The notes under the pieces are model-generated. The model was not told the DNA's origin, made no database searches, and saw only the letters and a list, made by a program, of their open reading frames with translations. Positions 23,867-31,173 of a stretch of DNA of 32,131 bases are shown piece after piece. Positions within the stretch are counted from its first letter, which is position 1. Every line of letters starts with the position of its first letter. The DNA lies in the NCBI GenBank assembly GCA_023489485.1, contig JAMDCU010000154.1:1-32131 (forward strand). Direction: 5' to 3'. This DNA comes from Chloroflexota bacterium. Its GTDB lineage: Bacteria > Chloroflexota > Anaerolineae > UBA4142. Position numbers and translations under genes: made by a program.

Positions 23867-24721
23867 CTACAAACGCCGCAGGACGCCGTCGATGACCTGC
23901 GCCATTTTGGGGATGGCGCTCCGGCCGGCGTCGAGAACTTGCTCATGCGTGACCTTCTCATGCCCCATGCCGAGCGAGTTCGAGATCAACGAGAGCCCCA
24001 GCACCCGCATGTTGCCGTGTCGAGCGACGATCACTTCCGGCACCGTAGACATTCCAACGGCATCTGCCCCGATCATCCGCAGAAATCTCACATCGGCTCC
24101 GGACTCGTACGAGGGCCCCGCAAGCATAATGTATACTCCCTCGCGAAGTGAGAGGTGCTGTTCTCTCGCCGATTCGCGAGCCATTTCGCGCAGGCCAGGA
24201 TCATAGGCGTCGGTTAGGTCAGGAAAACGCGGTCCGAGCGTTTCGTCGTTTGCCCCGCGGAGGGGATTCAATCCCGCCATGCCCACCAGGTTGACATGGT
24301 CGGTGATGAGCATCAAATCGCCGGCCTGATAATCCACATTGACCCCGCCTGCCGCGTTCGTCACAATGAGAGTTTCGACGCCCAGCTCGCGCATGACCCG
24401 TACGGGCAGCGTGACCCGCTGTATTGAATAGCCCTCATAGTAATGCGAGCGTCCACGCATCACCACGAGGGCCTGTCCATCCAGATTCCCAATCACCAGT
24501 TCTCCCGTGTGTCCTGGCACCGTCGAAACCGGAAAGTTCGGAATCTCATGATACGGAATCACGTCCGCTTGGGAGACGCGGTCCGCCACGGCGGCGAGGC
24601 CCGACCCCAAAATCAAACCCACCTTGGGACGATGCCGCGTGCGACCGGTAATGAATTGCGCGGATTTCTGGAAATCCGCGCGTGTAAAAGTATCCTCTGT
24701 CAACTCCGCGTCCGCCGTCAC
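23867..24721 (-). CDS. Purine nucleoside phosphorylase, family PNP I/MTAP
   Basis: A 284-residue trimeric-type phosphorylase that splits inosine/guanosine with phosphate to base and ribose-1-phosphate. Family blocks: phosphate loop VGLILGSGLAAVA (34-46), PNFPVSTVPGHTGEL with the His, GRSHYYEGYS (93-102), TNAAGGVN (126-133), DHVNLVGMAGLNPLRG, the base-binding LAGPSYES, and GADAVGMSTVPEVIVARH with the Met-Ser pair that contacts ribose and phosphate. The Glu of PSYES is kept and an Asn follows in ISNSLGMG, pointing to 6-oxopurines. GTG 24721 overlaps the stop of the PH gene as GTGA, so it is translated by coupling without its own clear ribosome site. A perfect inverted repeat lies in its first 22 codons. 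Confidence 0.95.
   Translation of the reverse strand: MTADAELTEDTFTRADFQKSAQFITGRTRHRPKVGLILGSGLAAVADRVSQADVIPYHEIPNFPVSTVPGHTGELVIGNLDGQALVVMRGRSHYYEGYSIQRVTLPVRVMRELGVETLIVTNAAGGVNVDYQAGDLMLITDHVNLVGMAGLNPLRGANDETLGPRFPDLTDAYDPGLREMARESAREQHLSLREGVYIMLAGPSYESGADVRFLRMIGADAVGMSTVPEVIVARHGNMRVLGLSLISNSLGMGHEKVTHEQVLDAGRSAIPKMAQVIDGVLRRL
24658..24681. repeat. Perfect 11-bp inverted repeat inside the PNP reading frame
   Basis: Arms GCGCGGATTTC (24658-24668) and GAAATCCGCGC (24671-24681), two bases apart, encode part of the non-conserved N-terminus of PNP. In mRNA this would be a very stable hairpin 40-63 bases past the GTG start. Confidence 0.7.
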
Positions 24722-25344
24722 ATTTTGCCCAGCAATTGCTCTTTTTTCTGCTGGAACTCTGTCTCAGAGAGCACACCCTGTTTTCGCAGGTCGTCAAGCT
24801 CTGCAATCATCGAAGGAATGTCGTCGTGTCCCCGTACGTGTGCTGGTCCATGATCATCGTCTACGCTGAGCGCCTCCTTCTGGTTCAGCATCTCTATCTT
24901 GAATTTGACCGGCCGGGCAATCTTGTGCAACTTGTTGACGCCGATCTCGCTTGCGGTCAAAATCTCAATGTCCCCATAATCCAAAAATCGACCAAAGAAC
25001 GACTGCGTCAACACGACGTCGTTGACCTTTTCCAAGGAAGAATCGATGACGTGTTTATTCACCAATCCTTCGGCTTGGATCACCCGCCGGTTCGTGACCA
25101 GGTATTCCTCATTGTACCAATCGACGTACGCGCGGCCGAAAGCGACAATGGGGAAGAGGAGCAAGACCAAGGCCACCAGACCGATCATTCCCAGGGGTGA
25201 AAAGACGAGCACGGCTGTCAAGATAATGACGACGAGAGCAACAACCAAGTTGCGCAAAAAAGAAGACGCGAGGACGATCCAATGTTGCCGAGTCTTGACG
25301 ACGATCTTCTCATTATCGCCGAGCAACCCCTCGACATAACCCAT
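24718..25344 (-). CDS. Membrane protein with bacterial PH domain and SHOCT tail
   Basis: A 208-residue protein. An N-terminal segment (GYVEGLLGDNEKIVVKTRQHWIVL) leads to two adjacent membrane helices (~27-48, 52-72: LRNLVVALVVIILTAVLVFSPL, IGLVALVLLLFPIVAFGRAY). A YdbS/bPH_2-type pleckstrin-homology domain follows (~75-155: YNEEYLVTNRRVIQAEGLVNK ... SLEKVNDVVLTQSFFGRFLDYGDIEI). The last ~32 residues are a SHOCT motif (IPSMIAELDDLRKQGVLSETEFQQKKEQLLGKM), a short oligomerisation helix. Function is unknown; such proteins are thought to be membrane scaffolds. A GGGGGG lies six bases before ATG 25344, and the gene is 26 bases behind the recombinase stop and overlaps the PNP start, so all three form one operon. 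Confidence 0.9.
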   Translation of the reverse strand: MGYVEGLLGDNEKIVVKTRQHWIVLASSFLRNLVVALVVIILTAVLVFSPLGMIGLVALVLLLFPIVAFGRAYVDWYNEEYLVTNRRVIQAEGLVNKHVIDSSLEKVNDVVLTQSFFGRFLDYGDIEILTASEIGVNKLHKIARPVKFKIEMLNQKEALSVDDDHGPAHVRGHDDIPSMIAELDDLRKQGVLSETEFQQKKEQLLGKM

Positions 25345-25370
25345 GGCAGACCCCCCCTGGAGATCAGGAT

Positions 25371-26276
25371 TTACATGTCAGGATCGACGTGGCCGTCGCT
25401 TTCGGTCACTGGAGAAGGACTGGCTTCCGCCAAACGGGTATACACCTGGGTCGTCGTTATACTCGAGTGGCCCAGAAGCCTTTGGACACTCTGCAAATCC
25501 TCACCCCGACTCAGAGAATGGACAGCAAACGAATGTCGCAAAGTATGCGGTGTAACCTCGTTCGCGATCTCCGCCTCTTTGACATACTCCTTGATGATGA
25601 GCCACAAGCCCTGGCGCGTCAACCGGTCGCCTCGCGGATTGACAAACAAGGCTCGTTCGTCCCCGTTTCCGGCCAAGACGGGGCGTCCTTTCCCCAGGTA
25701 GCTCGCCAGCGCTTCTGTCGCGCGCTCAGAGATGGGGATGGTGCGAATCCGATCCCCTCGGCCCTTGCAAAGGATCGCCTTAGTGTCCAAATTCACCTTG
25801 TCTAGGTCGAGGGAAATCAATTCGGTGACACGCAATCCGCTCGCATACAGCAGCTCGAGGATGGCGCGGTCTCGCAGTCCCTTGGGGGTGGTGTGCCTGG
25901 CCGAGGCCGCGAGGAGCCTTTCCACATCATCGGGGGAGAGGATCTGTGGAAGGCGCTTCTCGACCTTGGGAGATTCAAGCTTAACCGTGGGATCTTCGGT
26001 AATTAAATGACGTTCCATGAGAAAATGGAAGAACGTCTTGATCACCGCGACCTTGCGCGCCATGCTCGCCGCCGTGTAAGCTCGCTCCTTGAGATGCAAA
26101 AGAAAGGCGGCCAGCATTGACCTGTCCACACGGACCCAACTGGTTAACTGGGGACGCTCGTTGACTGAGAAATTCAGGAATTGGGTGAGGTCGTTGCGGT
26201 AGGCATCAACGGTGTTCCGTGCGTAACCCTTGGTATTCTGTAAATAATCCAGGAACTCGCGAATCTGTTCTTCCAT
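25371..26276 (-). CDS. Tyrosine recombinase XerC/XerD-like
   Basis: A 301-residue site-specific recombinase, the usual XerC/D length. The SAM-like core-binding domain (1-~95) begins QIREFLDYLQNTKGYARNTVDAYRNDL. The catalytic domain carries all expected residues: Arg149 (ASGLRVTEL), Lys171 (CKGRGDRIRTIP), His244 and Arg247 (TPHTLRHSFAVH), His270 (LLGHSSITTT) and Tyr279 (QVYTRL). It is therefore likely active and resolves chromosome dimers at a dif site; no dif sequence was recognised here. Upstream in-frame ATGs exist, but ATG 26276 has GGAG eight bases upstream and begins where Xer proteins begin. A promoter (TTGTTT/TAAAAT) precedes it. XerC versus XerD cannot be told apart from this sequence alone. 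Confidence 0.93.
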   Translation of the reverse strand: MEEQIREFLDYLQNTKGYARNTVDAYRNDLTQFLNFSVNERPQLTSWVRVDRSMLAAFLLHLKERAYTAASMARKVAVIKTFFHFLMERHLITEDPTVKLESPKVEKRLPQILSPDDVERLLAASARHTTPKGLRDRAILELLYASGLRVTELISLDLDKVNLDTKAILCKGRGDRIRTIPISERATEALASYLGKGRPVLAGNGDERALFVNPRGDRLTRQGLWLIIKEYVKEAEIANEVTPHTLRHSFAVHSLSRGEDLQSVQRLLGHSSITTTQVYTRLAEASPSPVTESDGHVDPDM

Positions 26277-26307
26277 GATCTCAACTCCGTACGAATCGCT
26301 CACCGCC

Positions 26308-26336
26308 ATTTTAGCATACTCTGCCTGCAGAAACAA
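26308..26336 (-). promoter_or_regulatory. Promoter of the recombinase operon
   Basis: On the minus strand TTGTTT (26331-26336) and TAAAAT (26308-26313) are 17 bases apart, 32 bases before the ATG. A further TTGACA at about 26340 is too far from any -10 box. Confidence 0.6.
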
Positions 26337-26530
26337 GCCCCTATGTCAAGTAGTAGCGTTCTCGAGGACCTGTTTCGGGTCTGTTTCCTGGCCTGCGTAA
26401 ATTGGCCGGGCCCGAACGGTCTGCGGCCATCCGTGTTCCCATTCCCTACTGAAATCGAGGGTATTATAGGTAAGACACATGTGGGTGTCAATGCGGTCAG
26501 CCTCACATCGTTCTTTCCTCATATCAAACA

Positions 26531-26561
26531 GTTGGGACGCACCTTTTGGATGCGTCCCAAC
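26531..26561 (-). terminator. Terminator hairpin of the protease gene
   Basis: Perfect 11-bp arms (GTTGGGACGCA and complement) with inner CC/GG pairing and an AAAA tip, followed on the minus strand by TGTTTGATAT. It lies 86 bases past the protease stop. Confidence 0.65.
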
Positions 26562-26646
26562 CAGCGGCCCTGAATCCGATCGCGGGATCCCGCCGCAATC
26601 TGCTTTTTGCGTATTGCTTTCCGCCTTCTGCTTTCTGCCTGACTGT

Positions 26647-27546
26647 CTACTTCGCCCCTACCACCACACTCACGTGCTTTACATCTCCGCCACGAATCAC
26701 CGTCACATCCACCGGCTGCCCGATTCGGTCAGCCGTTAGGGCGCGCTGTAAATCTTCCAGGCCGACGAGCGCCTGATCGCCGATCCTGACGAGAATATCG
26801 CCGGGAAGCAGCCCGGCCGCCTCCGCAGCGCTCCCCGGTTCAACGGTCAGAATCATGAGCCCGCGCTCTTGGGTGGTTGTGAGCTTGGCGGCTATCTTGT
26901 CGGAAATGGGAACAAGCTGCAGGCCCACGCCGAGGTGGCCGCGCCGGACGCGCCCCTCTTTGAGCAATGCTGCCATTACGCGTGAGACAGTGTCGGTAGG
27001 TATCGCCAGCGCCATCCCTCGACCGAGAACAGAGCTATTCATTCCAACCATTCGCCCGCTTGCGTCGACGAGCGGGCCACCCGAAAAACCTGGGTACAGC
27101 GTTACATCCGCCTGGATCAACCCTTCACGAAATGGTGTGTGACGCCCGACCCAGCTCGACCCTTTGCCGCTGACAAACCCAACGCTCACAATCGCTTCGG
27201 TAGACCATGGCCGGCCAATCGCAATGACCAGGTGCCCCACCTTGAGGGCCTGAGGGTCGCCCTGTGCGGCGGGTGTGAGATTTCCGCCCTTGATGCGGAG
27301 GGCGGCGACATCCGTCGGAGGATCCCGCCCTACCAATTCTGCCGTGAAAGAATTTCCGTCCAGAGAAACCGCGATCTCCTCTTCACGCTCGACCACGTGG
27401 TCTGCGGTCAAGATAACGTCCGGTCCCCACACAATTCCGGTCCCTGCGATCCGCTGCCGGGCATCCACGCGCACCGCTGACTTGCCAGCGGACTGCACCA
27501 CCTCGGCAACCTGATCGGAAAACGCCTGTAGTGATTCAATCGTCAT
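26647..27546 (-). CDS. Trypsin-like serine protease with PDZ domain (HtrA/DegP-like), no signal peptide
   Basis: A 299-residue protein: a protease domain with catalytic triad His50 (LTADHVVE), Asp79 (DPPTDVAALRI) and Ser155 (YPGFSGGPLVD), then a PDZ domain at ~205-299 (HLGVGLQLVPI, AAEAAGLLPGDILVRIGDQ, the carboxylate-binding HLGVGL loop). Its total length is shorter than DegP, with one PDZ. Residues 1-20 (MTIESLQAFSDQVAEVVQSA) are amphipathic and polar rather than a signal peptide or membrane anchor, so the enzyme appears cytosolic, which is uncommon for HtrA proteins. ATG 27546 has GGGGAGG five bases upstream. It may be a protein-quality or regulatory protease. The LuxR-type gene upstream is separated by a terminator, so the two are likely independent. 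Confidence 0.9.
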   Translation of the reverse strand: MTIESLQAFSDQVAEVVQSAGKSAVRVDARQRIAGTGIVWGPDVILTADHVVEREEEIAVSLDGNSFTAELVGRDPPTDVAALRIKGGNLTPAAQGDPQALKVGHLVIAIGRPWSTEAIVSVGFVSGKGSSWVGRHTPFREGLIQADVTLYPGFSGGPLVDASGRMVGMNSSVLGRGMALAIPTDTVSRVMAALLKEGRVRRGHLGVGLQLVPISDKIAAKLTTTQERGLMILTVEPGSAAEAAGLLPGDILVRIGDQALVGLEDLQRALTADRIGQPVDVTVIRGGDVKHVSVVVGAK

Positions 27547-27672
27547 TTGTACCTCCCCGTTCTAAGGAAAAGAATAGCATGGCATCGCGAATTGCGCATC
27601 GCCTATGCGGCGAGTCCCCACCTAGCAAATTGGCTAGCCAAATGCCGGTCCCGGCTCCCGACCACAAACAAA

Positions 27673-27714
27673 CCCCTCCGCCAAGGGGAGTGAATTCCTC
27701 CCTTGGCGGAGGGG
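27673..27714 (-). terminator. Strong intrinsic terminator of the LuxR-type gene
   Basis: A perfect 15-bp stem (27673-27687 with 27700-27714) with a 12-base loop, followed on the minus strand by TTTGTTTGT. It lies 40 bases past the stop codon. Confidence 0.85.
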
Positions 27715-27753
27715 GTAGAGCAAAGGGGGGCGGGAGACAAAACCAGCAATGAA

Positions 27754-28386
27754 CTAGAGCGTTACCAGCCCGTTCTGTAACGCGATGCTCACAGCCTCGG
27801 TCCGATTTGCTGCCCGCAGCTTGCTCAGAATCGTCGCGATATGGAACTTGACCGTGTGCTCGGTGATCCCCAACTCACTTGCGATCTGCCGGTTCCCCAG
27901 GCCACGCACCAAAAGCTCGAGTACTTGGTTTTCCCGTTCCGTCAACGGTTCCAGAGAATCGGATGCGCTCAGCGGCCTCAGGCGCGATAACAGGACCTCA
28001 GCGGCAGCTGAGCCGAGGACGAGCAGTCCGGCCTGCGCCGCCCTGATCGCGTGCCCCATTTCATCGGCTGAAAGATCGCGCAGAACGTAACCGCCCGCAC
28101 CGGCCGCCAGTGCATTCACAACGCGTGGATCGTCGCCTGTCTCGCCGACGACCAAGACTCGCGCGAGCGGCGTGACTTGCCTGATTTCATCCGAGATGGC
28201 ATCCGCTTCGCGGAGCTGGTCGAGGCCCATCAGCACAACGTCAGGTGGTCCGGCCTGAAGCGCCGGGAGCGCTTCTGAGACAAACCGGGCTTCGCCTACC
28301 ACGCGCAAGTCCGCGTTGTGCTGAACGAGCGACTTGAGCCCTTCTCGCACAAGCGGATAAGCCGCAATCACCATCACTCTTATCAC
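27754..28386 (-). CDS. LuxR/NarL-type regulator with degenerate receiver domain
   Basis: A 210-residue protein. The C-terminal LuxR helix-turn-helix is canonical (LTERENQVLELLVRGLGNRQIASELGITEHTVKFHIATILSKL, ~148-190). The N-terminal half has the CheY-like fold, but the expected phospho-site residues are gone: position 54 is Gly where Asp is expected (VVLMGLDQL), the acidic pair is replaced by AlaAlaTyr (8-10), the Thr position is Gly81 and the conserved Lys is Arg103. It is therefore probably not switched by phosphorylation; binding of a small molecule or partner is more likely. The GTG start at 28386 has no ribosome site but coincides with the predicted RNA start, suggesting a leaderless mRNA. 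Confidence 0.88.
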   Translation of the reverse strand: MIRVMVIAAYPLVREGLKSLVQHNADLRVVGEARFVSEALPALQAGPPDVVLMGLDQLREADAISDEIRQVTPLARVLVVGETGDDPRVVNALAAGAGGYVLRDLSADEMGHAIRAAQAGLLVLGSAAAEVLLSRLRPLSASDSLEPLTERENQVLELLVRGLGNRQIASELGITEHTVKFHIATILSKLRAANRTEAVSIALQNGLVTL

Positions 28387-28392
28387 GCCTTC

Positions 28393-28421
28393 ACTCTATC
28401 ATGCGTCGAGCCGAGTGTCAA
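28393..28421 (-). promoter_or_regulatory. Promoter of the LuxR-type gene, inside the decayed hydrolase 3' end
   Basis: On the minus strand a perfect TTGACA (28416-28421) and TAGAGT (28393-28398) are 17 bases apart. Seven bases beyond the -10 box is the G of the GTG start at 28386, so the message should be leaderless. The boxes overlap the last codons and TGA of the hydrolase remnant. Confidence 0.75.
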
Positions 28422-29111
28422 CCGATCTCAGGATCGGCAGAATCAGCGCCGAGGGATGCGCGCCGTCGTGGTAGACGCTTTGCTCCGCAACCTTCATCGA
28501 TACGCCGCCTCTTTTCCACCGCTCATCAATTCGCGCATCGACTTGCTCGCTGCGCTCACCATGGACGACAGACGCAGCATGGTATCGAGCGCAAACGCGC
28601 CGTCTGGGTAGACAAGCGTATACGATTGCGCGGCTGCGGTGACCGGCACGAGCGCCTTGAGGAACGAAGGCGCGCCCACTGCCGCGGCCCATTCCGCATA
28701 TCCGAGAATGCTCTGCCCCCACATTCAGAAGTTGCCGTCGAACCAGGGCTGCCTTGAAATCCAATCGAGCACCGCTTTTCCATCGCTCGCCTCGTGAATC
28801 AACCAGCCGCCATTCGCATCGCCGGAAGCGTTGCGCATGTCGTTGAGCACGACATGATAGCCGCGTTCCGCAAAGCGCTGTGCGATGAACAAATAGACAA
28901 TGCTGAAAGGAGCCTGTTTCCACGTACGCCCCCGGTTGAGAACAGTCGGAAACTTGCCACTTCCTTTTGGCTCATAATGGTCGGCGTAAAGGACGCTCCC
29001 ATCCGGCATGGGGACAACTAGATCGTGTTCCACCACCACGTCACAAGTGGGCGGCCTCAGCTTCAGCCACCGCGCGATCAGCCCACGCCTCATTCGACTT
29101 GGCGGTCCCAT
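28402..29111 (-). pseudogene. Decayed CocE/NonD-family hydrolase
   Basis: Remnants of an S15-like alpha/beta hydrolase (cocaine esterase/X-Pro dipeptidyl-peptidase type), normally ~550-650 residues. The N-terminal part reads well: VEHDLVVPMPDGSVLYADHY, FPTVLNRGRTWKQAPFS, QRFAERGYHVVLNDMRNASG, DGKAVLDWISRQPWFDGN. Then TGA stands at 28725-28727 where relatives have Gly in GN-x-GMWG-S-Y-x-G; reading resumes in the same frame as MWGQSILGYAEWAAAVGAPS down to 28494. The rest of the catalytic domain and jelly roll is missing; only the C-terminal signature (QSVYHDGAHPSALILPIL) survives in another frame at 28402-28476. So there is one nonsense change plus a large internal deletion with frameshift. Its ATG near 29111 still has AGGAG upstream. 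UGA is an ordinary stop elsewhere in the window. Confidence 0.85.
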
Positions 29112-29138
29112 CGGCACTCTCTCCTCTCCCAAACACAC

Positions 29139-29165
29139 ACGCCGTCAGATCTCCTCCGACGGCGT
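29139..29165 (-). terminator. Hairpin after the ABC ATPase gene
   Basis: Eight-base arms ACGCCGTC (29139-29146) and GACGGCGT (29158-29165) with an 11-base loop, 65 bases past the ATPase stop; the following GTGTGTTT is only partly T-rich. It separates the transporter operon from the hydrolase remnant. Confidence 0.5.
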
Positions 29166-29229
29166 ATTCCACCTCTCAGACCTGGCGATCAAATGCAGGT
29201 CACCCGATACCCACTCAGCCCATCCCGCA

Positions 29230-29982
29230 TTAATGCAATATCTGCGATAGGAAAAGCTTGGTGCGGTCGTGCTGCGGGTTATCAAAGATCTGGTTGGGCT
29301 TGCCTTGCTCGATGATCTGCCCGTTGTCGAAAAAGACCATTCGGTCCGCAACGCCGCGGGCGAAACCCATTTCATGCGTCACGCAAAGCATTGTCATTCC
29401 CGATTTGGCCAACTGCGTCATCACGTCCAGCACTTCTTTGATCATCTCGGGGTCAAGCGCGCTCGTCGGTTCGTCAAAAAGCATGATCTTGGGCTGCATC
29501 GCGAGCGCCCGGGCGATGGCGACGCGCTGCTGCTGGCCGCCGGAGAGCTGGCCCGGATACTTGTCTGCCTGCTCGGGGATCCCCACGCGCTTGAGTAGCT
29601 CGCGCGCGGTTTGCTCGGCCTTGTCGCGCGGCCATTTGCGTACCCACATTGGCGCCAAGGAGACATTGTCCAGGACCGACAGGTGCGGAAAAAGATTAAA
29701 CGATTGAAACACCATCCCGACCTCGGACCGGATGGCTTCAATGTTCCGGATATCGTTCGACAGCTCGATGCCATCCACGATGATCGTCCCGCGCTGATGC
29801 TCCTCGAGGCGATTGATTGTCCGGATGAAGGTGGACTTGCCGGACCCGGACGGGCCAAAGATCACGAGCACCTCGCCCTTTTTGACCGTCAAATCGACGC
29901 CACGCAACACGTGAAAGGAACCAAACCATTTATTGACGTCACGGCAAATGATGATTTCGTCGCCAGGCGTGCCTTGTGCCAT
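29230..29982 (-). CDS. aapP: Polar amino-acid ABC transporter ATPase (AapP/GlnQ type)
   Basis: A 250-residue ATP-binding subunit that powers uptake of polar amino acids. All motifs are intact: A-loop aromatic in [16 protein letters not shown], Walker A GPSGSGKS (~43-50), Q-loop [17 protein letters not shown], signature LSGGQQQR, Walker B IMLFDEP with catalytic Glu, D-loop SALD and switch His in CVTHEMGF. The NLFPHLTVL-like Q-loop and C-terminal [18 protein letters not shown] are typical of the GlnQ/HisP group. ATG 29982 is one base after the stop of the permease gene, with GGAG seven bases upstream, so it is co-translated. It is the last gene of the transporter operon. Confidence 0.96.
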   Translation of the reverse strand: MAQGTPGDEIIICRDVNKWFGSFHVLRGVDLTVKKGEVLVIFGPSGSGKSTFIRTINRLEEHQRGTIIVDGIELSNDIRNIEAIRSEVGMVFQSFNLFPHLSVLDNVSLAPMWVRKWPRDKAEQTARELLKRVGIPEQADKYPGQLSGGQQQRVAIARALAMQPKIMLFDEPTSALDPEMIKEVLDVMTQLAKSGMTMLCVTHEMGFARGVADRMVFFDNGQIIEQGKPNQIFDNPQHDRTKLFLSQILH

Positions 29983-29983
29983 C

Positions 29984-31162
29984 TTAGCGCTCCCCCACTC
30001 CCAATCTCTTCTCCAATCGCCGGCTCGCGTAGGTCATTGCGTAGCAGCCCACGAAATAAATGGCTGCAATGAAAACGATGACTTCGGTCTGACGCCCGAG
30101 AAAGGCTTGCTGCTGAATCACGCTGTTCGCAATCCCCGCTAATTCCAGGGCTCCCACAATCGCCACGAGAGAGGTATCCTTGAAAAGGGATACAAACTGT
30201 CCGACAATCGCGGGAATGACGCTGCGAATGGCCTGGGGAAGGATGATCAGCCAGAGGGTTTGAAGTGGGTTCAGGCCTAGCGCCATCGCCGCTTCATTTT
30301 GTCCGCGCCCGATCGCCTGCAACCCTCCTCGAACAATTTCCGCATTATAGGCAGCAGTGAATGCCACAAAACCCGCAATCGAGCGGACGACGCGCTCCAC
30401 CGTCACTCCCTCCGGTAAAAAGATCGGGAAAAGGAGCGTTGCCGCAAAAAGGACGGTGATCAATGGCACCCCGCGCACGAGTTCTATGTAAAGAATACAA
30501 AACCACCTGATGACTGGATAACTGCTCTGCCGGCCCACGGCGAGCAGGACGCCAAGGGGAAATGATAGCGCGATACCGGTAACCGCAAATACAAACGTGA
30601 GGAGCAGTCCCCCCCACAGGTCCGTCGCGACCACAGGCAGGTCGGCAAAGCCACCGTACAACAGCGCCGCCATTACAAAAGGGGAAAGAAGCCACAGCGC
30701 CGTCCATAACCGCCGCGTCCGTATCAATGAGGCGGCGCCGAACCCAATTGCCAAAAGACCCACATTGCCGAGGAGGTACAACCGTGAATTGGTCTCAAAC
30801 GGCAAAAGGGCCAACAAAACCAGCAGCCCTCCAACGGCCATCCCCATCTGTCCCATGATCCCGCCCCACGCGCGCCACGACGCGCCGAGGAGGAACACCA
30901 GAATGCTAACACAGACCTCTACGCGCCATATCTGCTCGATTGGATAGCGCCCCGCCATGAACAGCCGGAGATTCGCCGTGACCACGCCCCACTGGGCCGT
31001 CGAGAAGAATCCCCAGAGACCGATCATCAGATTGTAGATTAACCACAGCGCGAGAATCGTCAGCAGAGAGTTTAGCCAGCTGCTGAACAAGTTCTTGCGC
31101 AACCAGCCGGTCGGACCGACGCTGCTCCGAGGAGGTTTGATTGTATCAGTGACCGTAGCCAT
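29984..31162 (-). CDS. aapM: Polar amino-acid ABC transporter permease (AapM/BztC type)
   Basis: A 392-residue membrane subunit with ~8-9 helices. The N-terminal part (helices at ~30-50, 82-150) is the long extension that marks the AapM/BztC group against the ~220-residue HisM/GlnP type. The C-terminal transporter core holds [29 protein letters not shown] and the cytosolic EAA loop [25 protein letters not shown] that docks on the ATPase. It forms a heterodimer with the AapQ-like protein encoded just upstream (11-base gap). ATG 31162 has GGA at a suitable distance; the ribosome site is modest, suggesting coupling. Substrates of the family are Glu, Gln, Asp, Asn and others; specificity is not visible here. 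Confidence 0.93.
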   Translation of the reverse strand: MATVTDTIKPPRSSVGPTGWLRKNLFSSWLNSLLTILALWLIYNLMIGLWGFFSTAQWGVVTANLRLFMAGRYPIEQIWRVEVCVSILVFLLGASWRAWGGIMGQMGMAVGGLLVLLALLPFETNSRLYLLGNVGLLAIGFGAASLIRTRRLWTALWLLSPFVMAALLYGGFADLPVVATDLWGGLLLTFVFAVTGIALSFPLGVLLAVGRQSSYPVIRWFCILYIELVRGVPLITVLFAATLLFPIFLPEGVTVERVVRSIAGFVAFTAAYNAEIVRGGLQAIGRGQNEAAMALGLNPLQTLWLIILPQAIRSVIPAIVGQFVSLFKDTSLVAIVGALELAGIANSVIQQQAFLGRQTEVIVFIAAIYFVGCYAMTYASRRLEKRLGVGER

Positions 31163-31173
31163 AGTTTTCCAGG

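Larger units (their letters stand above)
26277..26646. other. Intergenic stretch before the recombinase gene
   Basis: About 370 bases holding the recombinase promoter, the terminator hairpin of the protease gene at 26531-26561 and a CT-rich run (about 26600-26640) of repeated CTTTCYGCC-like units, a low-complexity spacer. Nothing else was recognised. Confidence 0.55.

Noticed and set aside
28725-28727. UGA read as glycine or selenocysteine in the hydrolase gene
   Set aside because: The site is where Gly is expected, but UGA ends many intact genes here (GNAT, PHP, others), no SECIS-like element was looked for successfully, and the gene is also deleted and frameshifted downstream.
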